Source: Puniceibacterium sediminis
GTDB taxonomy: Bacteria > Pseudomonadota > Alphaproteobacteria > Rhodobacterales > Rhodobacteraceae
Length of the DNA: 64,000 bases
NCBI RefSeq assembly: GCF_900188035.1
Contig: NZ_FZNN01000014.1
Location: 1 to 64,000, forward strand
Direction of reading: 5' to 3'
Shown here: piece after piece, positions 35,527 through 43,364 of the stretch
How the letters are laid out: the number at the start of each line of letters is the position of its first letter
Numbering within the stretch: position 1 is the first letter of the stretch
Made by a program: the position numbers and the translations under genes
Notes under the pieces: generated by a model
What the model was told of the DNA's origin: nothing
The model's input: the letters and a program-made list of their open reading frames with translations, nothing else
The model's database searches: none

Positions 35527-36347
35527 TGCCGACGTTCACATCCTCCGACCGCGTCACCCTGCATTACGCAGACGAAGGCCAGGGACTTCCTCTGCTCTGT
35601 CTCCCGGGCCTGACCCGGGATCTGCACGATTTCGACGACGTTGCCTCGCATTTGACCGGCGTTCGGCTGATCCGTCTCGACTATCGCGGCCGCGGCTTGT
35701 CCGAATGGTCAGATCCACAGACCTACACCATCCCGACCGAGGCGCGCGATGCCCTCGAATTGCTCGACCACCTACAAATCGATAAGGCGGCAATCCTAGG
35801 CACCTCCCGCGGCGGGCTGATCGCCATGCTGCTCGCGGCGACCGGCAAGGACCGGCTGCTTGGTGCCGCGCTCAACGACATCGGCCCCGAGATCGCTCAG
35901 AACGGCCTCGACTTCATCAAGACCTATCTGGGCCGCAATCCACCCTGGAACACCTGGGACGCCGCAGCCGAGGCCCGAGCCCGCGCAGACGATGGTTTTG
36001 ACAATGTTCCGCTGGAGCGCTGGCGCCAAGAGGCCGAAAGGCTCTACCGCGAAACCCCCGACGGGCTGGTCATCCGCTATGATGCTCGGCTGCGCGACGC
36101 GGTCCTGTCCTCGGGCGCGCAGCCTACAGCAGACCTCTGGCCACTGTTTGACGCTCTCGAAGGGCTGCCGCTCTGCACCCTGCGCGGCGCGAATTCAAAT
36201 CTTCTCTCGCCCGAAACCTTTGCCGAGATGCAGCGCCGCCGACCGGACATGATCGCGGCAGAAGTGCCAGACCGCGGCCATATCCCATTTCTGGACGAGC
36301 CGCAGTCGATCAACGCGCTTGGCAGGTGGCTTGACCTTCTGCGATGA
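35526..36347 (+). CDS. Alpha/beta hydrolase
   Basis: A 273-aa alpha/beta-hydrolase with the oxyanion region LCLPGLTRDLHDF, nucleophile elbow GTSRGGL and a C-terminal His in PDRGHIPFLDEP. It overlaps the dehalogenase by one base and is coupled to it. The sequence resembles small esterase or lactonase-type hydrolases; the substrate is unknown. Confidence 0.85.
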   Translation: MPTFTSSDRVTLHYADEGQGLPLLCLPGLTRDLHDFDDVASHLTGVRLIRLDYRGRGLSEWSDPQTYTIPTEARDALELLDHLQIDKAAILGTSRGGLIAMLLAATGKDRLLGAALNDIGPEIAQNGLDFIKTYLGRNPPWNTWDAAAEARARADDGFDNVPLERWRQEAERLYRETPDGLVIRYDARLRDAVLSSGAQPTADLWPLFDALEGLPLCTLRGANSNLLSPETFAEMQRRRPDMIAAEVPDRGHIPFLDEPQSINALGRWLDLLR

Positions 36348-36372
36348 TACCAATGCGTCTGATCGATCCCCA

Positions 36373-36393
36373 CTTCTTCTCTTTCCAAATACG
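36373..36393 (+). repeat. Dispersed intergenic motif CTTCTTCTCTTTCCAAATA (copy 1)
   Basis: The motif stands between the alpha/beta hydrolase and the dehydratase gene. Inverse and direct copies occur at 39060-39080 and 61740-61760. Confidence 0.6.
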
Positions 36394-36423
36394 TAAAATC
36401 CACCTCCTCCAAAGGCCCATGCC

Positions 36424-37398
36424 ATGAACATCGACATGATCGACGCCGCCGCCCAGCGCCTGCGGGGGCACGCCCGCCGCACGCCAATGCTGTCTTCTCC
36501 TTTTCTGGACGCGATCGCGGGTCGTCGCGTCTATGTCAAAGCCGAATGCCTTCAGCATACCGGCAGCTTTAAATTCCGCGGCGGCTGGTCTGCGGTCTCG
36601 GCGCTTTCCCCGGACATACGCTCCAAGGGCGTCATCGCCTTCTCGTCCGGCAACCACGCGCAGGGCGTAGCACTGGCGGCGCGGGAACACGGGATTACCG
36701 CCGTCATCATCATGCCATCGGACGCACCACGTATGAAGATCGACAACACCCGCGCGCTGGGTGCCGAAGTGGTGCTATATGACCGCGCGGGCGAGGATCG
36801 CGATGTCCTTGGCGCCCGCCTGTCAGGTGAGCGTGGCCTGACGCTCATCAAACCCTTTGACGAACCACAGGTCATCGCGGGGCAAGGCACCACCGGTCTG
36901 GAGATCGCCGAAGACGCTGCCGCGCTGGGAATCAAAAACGCCGATGTCATCGTCTGCTGCGGCGGGGGCGGGCTGACCTCCGGCATCGCTCTCGCGCTCG
37001 AGGCGCGCGCGCCGTCGCTGCGCGTGCGCCCCGCCGAACCCGAAGGTTTCGACGATGTGGCGCGCTCGCTCGCCTCCGGTAGGATCGAGCGGAACCCACG
37101 CACCTCGGGCAGCCTCTGTGATGCGATCATCACGCCGCAACCGGGAGATTTAACATTTCCGATCCTGCACCGCCTTTGCGGCCCCGGCCTTGTGGTCAGT
37201 GAAGACGAGGCGCTGCACGCCATGTCCCTGGCCTTTGCCCGGCTCAAGGTCGTGGCCGAACCCGGCGGTGCTGTCGCCCTCGCCGCTGCGCTGTTCCGGA
37301 AGGGCGAGATCGAGGGTGAGGCCGTCATCGTCACCATCTCAGGCGGCAACGTGGACGGAGAGATTTTCGCACAGGCGCTGGACAGATTTCCGGCCTGA
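36424..37398 (+). CDS. PLP-dependent threonine/serine dehydratase-like enzyme
   Basis: A 324-aa fold-type II PLP enzyme of the threonine dehydratase / serine racemase group. The Schiff-base Lys is K50 (GSFKFRGG), followed by SSGNHAQGVA and the phosphate-binding Gly loop CCGGGGLTSG. It lacks the C-terminal ACT regulatory domain, so it is the catabolic or racemase-like short form. The exact substrate, Thr, Ser or 3-hydroxyaspartate, is not decided by the sequence. AAGG lies upstream of the ATG at 36424. Confidence 0.88.
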   Translation: MNIDMIDAAAQRLRGHARRTPMLSSPFLDAIAGRRVYVKAECLQHTGSFKFRGGWSAVSALSPDIRSKGVIAFSSGNHAQGVALAAREHGITAVIIMPSDAPRMKIDNTRALGAEVVLYDRAGEDRDVLGARLSGERGLTLIKPFDEPQVIAGQGTTGLEIAEDAAALGIKNADVIVCCGGGGLTSGIALALEARAPSLRVRPAEPEGFDDVARSLASGRIERNPRTSGSLCDAIITPQPGDLTFPILHRLCGPGLVVSEDEALHAMSLAFARLKVVAEPGGAVALAAALFRKGEIEGEAVIVTISGGNVDGEIFAQALDRFPA

Positions 37399-37486
37399 GC
37401 ACCCGGTACCGCCGCTGACGGGGACATCCCAACCTTTCACAAATCGCACCAATACTCACTTCAAAAACCAAAACGGGAGCCTAACC

Positions 37487-38281
37487 ATGCACATTGCCAA
37501 CCTTGACGGCATCCGCCTGCACTACCGCATCGACGGCGACCCTGCCGGTGCGCCTGTGGTGTTTTCCAACTCTCTCGGTACCGATCTGAGGCTTTGGGAT
37601 CAGATCATTCCGCTGCTGCCCAAGGGCCTGAAATTCATCCGTTATGACAAGCGCGGCCATGGCCTCTCAGAAGCCACGCCCGCCCCATACGGCATGGGCA
37701 CGCTGGTGTCCGATGTCGAAAAGCTGATGGATCACCTTGATGCCAAGGACGCCATATTTGTCGGCCTTTCTATCGGGGGCATGATCGCGCAGGGGCTAGC
37801 GGCCAAACGGCTGGATCTTGTCCGCGCCATCGTTCTGTCGAACACCGGAGCGCGGATCGGCACACGTGAGATGTGGCAAGAGCGGATCGATGGGGTGCGC
37901 GCAGGCGGTATCGAGGCGTTGGCTGACCCGACGATGACACGCTGGTTTTCGGCCCCGTTCCGCCAGACCGATGCATTCACAGCCTGGCGCAACATGCTGA
38001 TCCGCCAGCCAGTCGAGGGTTATGTGGGCTGCTCTGCTGCGATCTCGGGCACCGACTTCATGGCGACAACCGCCGCTCTGCGTCTTCCCGCCCTTGGCAT
38101 CGCGGGATCAGAGGACGGATCGACTCCACCCGATCTGGTCCGGGAAACCATCGACCTGATCCCCGGCTCTGAATTCGCCCTGATCCGCGGCGCGGGCCAC
38201 CTACCCTGCGTGGAAAAACCCGAGGAATATGCGCGTGTCCTGTCGGATTTCATCACCCGCCAAGGCCACGCCAACGTCTGA
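37487..38281 (+). CDS. pcaD: 3-oxoadipate enol-lactonase PcaD
   Basis: A 264-aa alpha/beta hydrolase, close to PcaD by NSLGTDLRLWD, RYDKRGHGLS, nucleophile GLSIGGM and final His in GAGHLPCVEKP. PcaD opens the enol-lactone in the protocatechuate branch of the beta-ketoadipate pathway. The frame is open 300 bp further upstream, but that part overlaps the dehydratase gene in another frame; the ATG at 37487 follows CGGGAG and fits the family. pcaB follows after one further hydrolase gene. Confidence 0.9.
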   Translation: MHIANLDGIRLHYRIDGDPAGAPVVFSNSLGTDLRLWDQIIPLLPKGLKFIRYDKRGHGLSEATPAPYGMGTLVSDVEKLMDHLDAKDAIFVGLSIGGMIAQGLAAKRLDLVRAIVLSNTGARIGTREMWQERIDGVRAGGIEALADPTMTRWFSAPFRQTDAFTAWRNMLIRQPVEGYVGCSAAISGTDFMATTAALRLPALGIAGSEDGSTPPDLVRETIDLIPGSEFALIRGAGHLPCVEKPEEYARVLSDFITRQGHANV

Positions 38282-38302
38282 TCACAGAACAGGAACCGGC
38301 CA

Positions 38303-39013
38303 ATGTCTCATTTTCTTCTGATCCACGGGTCCTGTCACGGTGCCTGGTGCTGGCGCGATGTTCTGCCTGAACTCACCGCCCTCGGCCATACAGCTGGGGC
38401 CATCGACCTGCCCGGTCACGGGCAGGATTGCACGCCAATCGAAGACATCACACTTGACTTATATGCCCGAACGATCCTCGACGCCCTCGACGGGCCCACG
38501 ATTGTGGTCGGCCATTCGATGGGCGGCTTTCCGATCAGCCGAGCCGCCGATATGGATCCCACCCTTATCCAGCGTTTGGTCTACCTCTGTGCCTATGCCC
38601 CCTGGGACGATCACACCTTGGTCGAAATGCGCCTTCGTGCCCCGCGCCAGCCGATCATGAAGGCGATCCGCAGGTCCGGCGATGGCAAGACCTTTTCAAT
38701 TCTGCCAGAGCACGCGCGCGAGATTTTTTATCACGACTGCCCGGACGAGGCATTTGACTTTGCGCTCGAGAACCTTTGCCCGGAACCCACCCTGCCACAG
38801 GCAACCAAGGTCACCCTTGGCAAGGCGTACAAATCTGTCCCCCGCAGCTACATCCTCTGCGAACAGGACAGCGCCATCCCATCAGAATTCCAGCACACCA
38901 TGGCTGCGGATTTCGCCCCCGGGGATGTGATCGGCATGGACACTTCCCATTCTCCGTTTTTCTCAGCCCCCGAAGAACTGGCGCGGCATCTGGACCGGAT
39001 TGCCTCAGACTGA
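38303..39013 (+). CDS. Alpha/beta hydrolase (salicylate-esterase/hydroxynitrile-lyase-like)
   Basis: A 236-aa hydrolase starting FLLIHGSCHGAWCWRDV, with nucleophile GHSMGG and late His in DTSHSPFFSAPEEL. This is the short MES/HNL-like branch of alpha/beta hydrolases. It lies 21 bp after pcaD and before pcaB, so it probably acts on an ester or lactone of an aromatic-derived compound; this is inference from position. Confidence 0.82.
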   Translation: MSHFLLIHGSCHGAWCWRDVLPELTALGHTAGAIDLPGHGQDCTPIEDITLDLYARTILDALDGPTIVVGHSMGGFPISRAADMDPTLIQRLVYLCAYAPWDDHTLVEMRLRAPRQPIMKAIRRSGDGKTFSILPEHAREIFYHDCPDEAFDFALENLCPEPTLPQATKVTLGKAYKSVPRSYILCEQDSAIPSEFQHTMAADFAPGDVIGMDTSHSPFFSAPEELARHLDRIASD

Positions 39014-39059
39014 CTTAGCGTTAGGGTCAGGCCGAAATCGGACAGCGCGGTTGCTGTTG

Positions 39060-39080
39060 CGTATTTGGAAAAGAGAAGAA
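39060..39080 (-). repeat. Dispersed intergenic motif CTTCTTCTCTTTCCAAATA (copy 2, inverted)
   Basis: CGTATTTGGAAAAGAGAAGAA is the reverse complement of copies 1 and 3, with one extra base in the run. It lies in the 200-bp gap before pcaB. Confidence 0.55.
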
Positions 39081-39214
39081 ACTGCGGGACGTTCATTTCT
39101 CGGGCCTCGCCTCGTACGGCATGGGTTTGACCTTCTTTCAGGGCGCGTCTCTATCCCTTGCACACCACTCTGCGTATAGAGGGCGCCAACACCACCAGGA
39201 CCCAAGGACGCCTC

Positions 39215-40540
39215 ATGCCCGCCTCCCCTTTTGACAGCGCACATCTTTCCAAACTCTTCGACACCGGCGAAGCCGCCCGGCTGTTTTCCGACAGCGCCGA
39301 AATCCGCGCCATGCTTCTGGTTGAGGGTGCGCTGGCCAAGGTTCAGGGCGCGGCCGGCGTCATTCCGGAACTTAGCGCCGCTGCCATCCACCGTGCCACG
39401 CTGGAAATCCAGATGGACCCGGCCGGGCTGGCCGAAGCCACCGGGCAGAATGGCGTTTCGGTTCCGGCACTCGTCACCGCCTTCCGCGCGCTGATGCAGG
39501 CACCTGAACATGCGCAGTACCTGCATTGGGGTGCGACCTCTCAGGACATACTGGACACGGCGCTGATGCTGCGGCTGCGTCAGGGTCTGGCGCTTTTTGA
39601 CGCTGGTCTCGACGCCACGCTAAAAGCCCTTGCCACCCTTTCCGCCGCCCATGCCGACACGCCGATGGCTGCACGCACCTATGGCCAGCACGCCACGCCC
39701 ACCAGCTTTGGCGCGACCGTGGCCGCCTGGGGTTGGCCGCTGCTGACCCTGCTGGAAGAGTTGCGCGCGATCCGTGCCGCGGGCCTGCCCGTGTCCCTCT
39801 CTGGCGCTGCCGGAACCGCAACAGAACTCGGCGCCGACGCTCCTGCCCTGCGCGCCGCACTGGCTGAGGCACTTGGACTATCGGATCCCGGCCACAGCTG
39901 GCACAGCGACCGCACGGTGATCCTGCGGCTTGCCGCCTGGATCACCCGCACCGCCACGGCGCTGGGGAAGATGGGTGAAGACCTGCTGCTGCTCACCCAG
40001 TCAGGTCTTGCCGAGGTTCGCCTTGGTGGTGCCGGCGGATCCTCGACCATGCCGCAGAAACAGAACCCGGTGGCGCCTTCCGTGCTTGTCGCCCTGTCGC
40101 ACCACGCTCTGGGGCTCAACACCACTCTGCAGGGCGCTGGCCTGCATCGACAGCAGCGCGACGGCGCGGCCTGGTTCACCGAATGGCTCACCCTTCCCTC
40201 GCTCTGCCTGAGCCTTTCGGCAGCGCTAAAGCACGCACAGAACCTTGCCGAAACCCTCGCTCCGAACACGCAAGCCATGTCTGCCACGCTCGACAGCGCC
40301 CAAGGGCTGCTGGCCGCAGAGGCGCTATCCTTCGCCCTGACAAGCCGGATGTCGCGCCCCGATGCCCAGGCCGAGGTCAAGATGCTCTGTAAGGAAGTGA
40401 TCGCCAACGGCACCCACCTGCGCGACGCGGCCCTGGCGCGCTGGCCTGACCTGCCCCCTGCCTTGTTCCTGCCGGACACACAGATGGGTCAGGCACCACA
40501 TGAGGCGCGCGCCTTCGCGGCCGCCGTCCGCGCGCTCTGA
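39215..40540 (+). CDS. pcaB: 3-carboxy-cis,cis-muconate cycloisomerase PcaB
   Basis: A 441-aa member of the fumarase/aspartase superfamily. The signature loop GSSTMPQKQNP, with its catalytic Ser, and the WGATSQDILDTA stretch identify PcaB, which cyclises carboxymuconate in the protocatechuate branch. The ATG at 39215 has AAGGA upstream; the open frame before it is not supported. pcaD lies 1 kb upstream on the same strand. The dioxygenase genes pcaHG and pcaC are not in this window. Confidence 0.9.
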   Translation: MPASPFDSAHLSKLFDTGEAARLFSDSAEIRAMLLVEGALAKVQGAAGVIPELSAAAIHRATLEIQMDPAGLAEATGQNGVSVPALVTAFRALMQAPEHAQYLHWGATSQDILDTALMLRLRQGLALFDAGLDATLKALATLSAAHADTPMAARTYGQHATPTSFGATVAAWGWPLLTLLEELRAIRAAGLPVSLSGAAGTATELGADAPALRAALAEALGLSDPGHSWHSDRTVILRLAAWITRTATALGKMGEDLLLLTQSGLAEVRLGGAGGSSTMPQKQNPVAPSVLVALSHHALGLNTTLQGAGLHRQQRDGAAWFTEWLTLPSLCLSLSAALKHAQNLAETLAPNTQAMSATLDSAQGLLAAEALSFALTSRMSRPDAQAEVKMLCKEVIANGTHLRDAALARWPDLPPALFLPDTQMGQAPHEARAFAAAVRAL

Positions 40541-40866
40541 CCAGGGCAGGTGGCGCAGACGAATCAGCGTGACGGACAGAAGCTGCAACTGCCGGTGATC
40601 TTTCTGCCGATCGCCGTGATGAAACCATGCCGTCGGAATCATTAATCCAATGATGTCGAACCTTTTCGGCGACACAAATGACAGCTCAGACCCGCAGGGC
40701 ATAGTGCTTGGCGTCGTCTCTGCGATCGGCCGACCGGCACCCTATCCGACACTAAGGCTGACATCCCACCAAGAGCTATGAGCGCACACCGACACAAGCG
40801 GTCGCATTCAAGCTTGTTTCCGCTTCCATCGCATCGCAGGTTGCCTCAAACGAAAGGGAGACCAGA
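40541..40866. other. Intergenic region before the alcohol dehydrogenase gene
   Basis: 326 bp without a supported gene. The last 60 bp should contain the alcohol dehydrogenase promoter; AAAGGGAGA lies just before its ATG. I see no clear operator or terminator. Confidence 0.5.
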
Positions 40867-41946
40867 ATGACCCGCATCACCGCCGCCGTCTGCACTGCCT
40901 ATAATGCGCCGCTGGAAATCGAGGAACTCGAACTTCGCGCGCCTCTCGCGGGCGAAGTCGAAGTGACTCTCGAAGCTGTAGCGATCTGCCATTCGGACAT
41001 CCATTTTGCTGAAGGTGCCTGGGGTGGAAATCTGCCCGCAGTTTATGGCCACGAGGCCGCTGGCCGCGTCACCGCCATTGGCGAAGGCGTAACAGGTGTC
41101 TCCCTCGGCAATCGGGTCGTGGTCACGCTGATCCGCGCCTGCGGCACCTGCACGCAATGCGCTTCGGGCAAACCGACAATCTGCGAAACGCCGGGGGGAT
41201 ACGCCTCTCCGTTATCCCGCCCGGACGGCACAAGCGTCGTTCAGGCCATGAACTGTGGTGCATTTGCCAGCCATGTGGTGGTGGATCAGAGCCAGATCGT
41301 GCCCCTGCCCGACGATATGCCGCCCGAAGCCGTCGCTCTGATGGCCTGCGGCGTGATCACCGGCATCGGTGCCGTGGTTAATGCGGCAGGGCTGCGTGCG
41401 GGACAAGATGTCGTGGTGATCGGCGCCGGCGGCGTCGGGCTGAATGCGATTCAGGGTGCCAGAATCGCAGGTGCACGGCGCATTGTCGCCGTTGACATGT
41501 CCGAGGAAAAGCTTGCCATCGCCCGCGACTTCGGCGCCACGGACGGGGTTCTGGCCACCGGCGAAAGCCCTTGGAAAGAGGCTATAAAGATTATGGGCCG
41601 CGGTGCCGATGCGGTGATCGTCACCGTTGGCGCCATCCCCGCCTATAACCGCGCACCCCGCTATCTGGGTTGGGGCGGCAAGATGGTGATGGTCGGCATG
41701 CCCCATTCCGGGGCCATGGCGGAATATGAGCCCGTCACGCTCGCCTACATGTCCCAGGGCATGATCGGGTCCAAGATGGGCGACGTGGTCATCCGCCGGG
41801 ACATCCCGTGGATGGCCGATCTCTACCGCCAGGGACGGCTGAAGCTCGACGAACTTGTCTCGGGTCGCTGGAGGCTCGATCAGATCAACGAAGCTATCGC
41901 TGACACCAAGACCGGCGGAGCCAAGCGCAACGTCATTATTTTCTAA
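40867..41946 (+). CDS. Zinc-dependent alcohol dehydrogenase
   Basis: A 359-aa medium-chain dehydrogenase. The catalytic zinc site is seen as CHSDIH and GHEAAG; the structural zinc Cys cluster is CGTCTQCASGKPTIC. The Rossmann motif is VVIGAGGVGLNAIQGARIAGA, with an acidic DMS end, suggesting NAD. The subgroup resembles class III or NDMA/aryl-alcohol types. It stands alone after a 326-bp gap, with a hairpin-rich gap before the next gene. Confidence 0.9.
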   Translation: MTRITAAVCTAYNAPLEIEELELRAPLAGEVEVTLEAVAICHSDIHFAEGAWGGNLPAVYGHEAAGRVTAIGEGVTGVSLGNRVVVTLIRACGTCTQCASGKPTICETPGGYASPLSRPDGTSVVQAMNCGAFASHVVVDQSQIVPLPDDMPPEAVALMACGVITGIGAVVNAAGLRAGQDVVVIGAGGVGLNAIQGARIAGARRIVAVDMSEEKLAIARDFGATDGVLATGESPWKEAIKIMGRGADAVIVTVGAIPAYNRAPRYLGWGGKMVMVGMPHSGAMAEYEPVTLAYMSQGMIGSKMGDVVIRRDIPWMADLYRQGRLKLDELVSGRWRLDQINEAIADTKTGGAKRNVIIF

Positions 41947-41970
41947 GCCACTCAGCCCTTTCACCTGTCC

Positions 41971-42022
41971 GAAAATATTCCGGGCGCGTCGCCCATCAGG
42001 GGCGGCGGGGGCAGCGCCCCCG
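41971..42022 (+). terminator. AAATATTCCGGG repeat with GGGGGC/GCCCCC hairpin
   Basis: AAAATATTCCGGGCGC is followed by the stem CGGGGGC (42006-42012) and GCCCCCG (42016-42022). A second hairpin, GGATCGC-GCAA-GCGATCC (42031-42048), follows. It is the second copy of the dispersed unit also seen at 26945-26990 and 53843-53884. Confidence 0.55.
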
Positions 42023-42075
42023 GCCTGATAGGATCGCGCAAGCGATCCGAAACCACCCCAACAGGAGCCACGCCG

Positions 42076-43308
42076 ATGAAACTGAAAGACCTCGACATCA
42101 TCGTCACAGCCCCGCCCGCGCCCGGCTGGGGCGGGCGCTACTGGATCCTCGTCAAGCTGACCACCGATGACGGCATCACCGGCTGGGGCGAATGTTATGC
42201 CGCGTCTGTCGGCCCGGACGCCATGCAGGCCGTGATCCGTGACGTTTTTGAACGGCACTTCCTGGACCAGAACCCCGAAAACATCGAACTTCTGTTCCGT
42301 CGCACCTTCAGTTCCGGCTTTACCCAGCGCCCGGACCTTACCGTGATGGGGGCCTTCTCGGGATTGGAAATCGCCTGTTGGGACATCCTCGGCAAGGCCC
42401 TCGACCGTCCGGTCTGGGCGCTACTGGGTGGCATGGTGAATCCGCGCATTCGCGCCTACACCTACCTCTACCCGCTGCCCCATCACAACCTGACCGATTT
42501 CTGGAACGATCCGGATCAGGCGGCCGAATCCGCGCTTGATCTGGTGGCGCGCGGCTATACGGCCGTGAAATTCGACCCTGCCGGCCCTTACACCATTCAC
42601 GGCGGGCACCAGCCCGCGATGTCCGACATCTCTCGTTCGGTCGCCTTTTGCAGGACGATCCGGCAGGCGGTGGGCGACAAGGCTGATCTGCTCTTTGGCA
42701 CCCATGGGCAATTCACCACCTCGGGCGCCATCCGGCTGGGTCAGGCCATCGAACCCTATCTGCCGCTCTGGTACGAGGAACCCATCCCCCCGGACAACCT
42801 GCTGGAATTTCAGGAAGTCGCCCGCGCGGTCCGCATTCCCATCGCCACCGGTGAGCGCCTGACCACAAAGGCCGAATTCGCAACCGTGCTGCGGACGGGC
42901 GGGGCAAAGATTCTGCAGCCCGCCCTGGGACGTTCGGGCGGCATATGGGAGACAAAGAAGATCGCGGCAATGGCCGAGGCGTTCAACGCCGAAATGGCGC
43001 CGCACCTTTACGCCGGACCGGTTGAGTGGGCCGCCAACGTACATTTCGCGGCCTCCATCCCCAACCTGCTGCTGGCGGAAACCATCGAAACACCGTTCCA
43101 TTCAGCGCTGATCAGGAACAGCATCCAGATCGAAAACGGATTTATCCTGCCACCCACGGCCCCCGGACTGGGCATCGAGGTGGACGAGACACTGGCCCGC
43201 GCGCATCCCTATACCGGCACCGGGCTGCATCTACAGATGCAGGAGGCCTCTTGCGATTATCAGAACGACAACCACTTCATGGGCGGCGCGCCCCCGGTGG
43301 CAGACTGA
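42076..43308 (+). CDS. Enolase-superfamily dehydratase (mandelate racemase / muconate lactonizing family)
   Basis: A 410-aa enolase-superfamily enzyme with GWGECYAASVGPDAMQ in the capping domain and barrel residues KFDPAGP, WYEEPIPPDN and GERLTTK as metal ligands. The catalytic His is likely in MAPHLYAGP. The layout matches sugar-acid dehydratases (galactonate/mannonate-like); which acid cannot be decided here. AGGAG precedes the ATG. It probably feeds the same catabolic region as the alcohol dehydrogenase upstream. Confidence 0.85.
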   Translation: MKLKDLDIIVTAPPAPGWGGRYWILVKLTTDDGITGWGECYAASVGPDAMQAVIRDVFERHFLDQNPENIELLFRRTFSSGFTQRPDLTVMGAFSGLEIACWDILGKALDRPVWALLGGMVNPRIRAYTYLYPLPHHNLTDFWNDPDQAAESALDLVARGYTAVKFDPAGPYTIHGGHQPAMSDISRSVAFCRTIRQAVGDKADLLFGTHGQFTTSGAIRLGQAIEPYLPLWYEEPIPPDNLLEFQEVARAVRIPIATGERLTTKAEFATVLRTGGAKILQPALGRSGGIWETKKIAAMAEAFNAEMAPHLYAGPVEWAANVHFAASIPNLLLAETIETPFHSALIRNSIQIENGFILPPTAPGLGIEVDETLARAHPYTGTGLHLQMQEASCDYQNDNHFMGGAPPVAD

Positions 43309-43340
43309 TCGCCCCAATCAGGGCGTAGGGTCAGCAGCGA

Positions 43341-43363
43341 CCGGGGGCACAGGCTCCCCCCGG
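43341..43363. terminator. GC hairpin between convergent genes
   Basis: CCGGGGG (43341-43347) and CCCCCGG (43357-43363) form a 7-bp stem between the enolase-superfamily gene (plus) and the acyl-CoA synthetase gene (minus). Confidence 0.5.
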
Positions 43364-43364
43364 C

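Noticed and set aside
41212-42258. Minus-strand open frame of 348 codons
   Set aside because: It lies opposite the alcohol dehydrogenase and enolase-superfamily genes, both of which carry complete motifs; the antisense peptide is His/Gly-rich shadow sequence.
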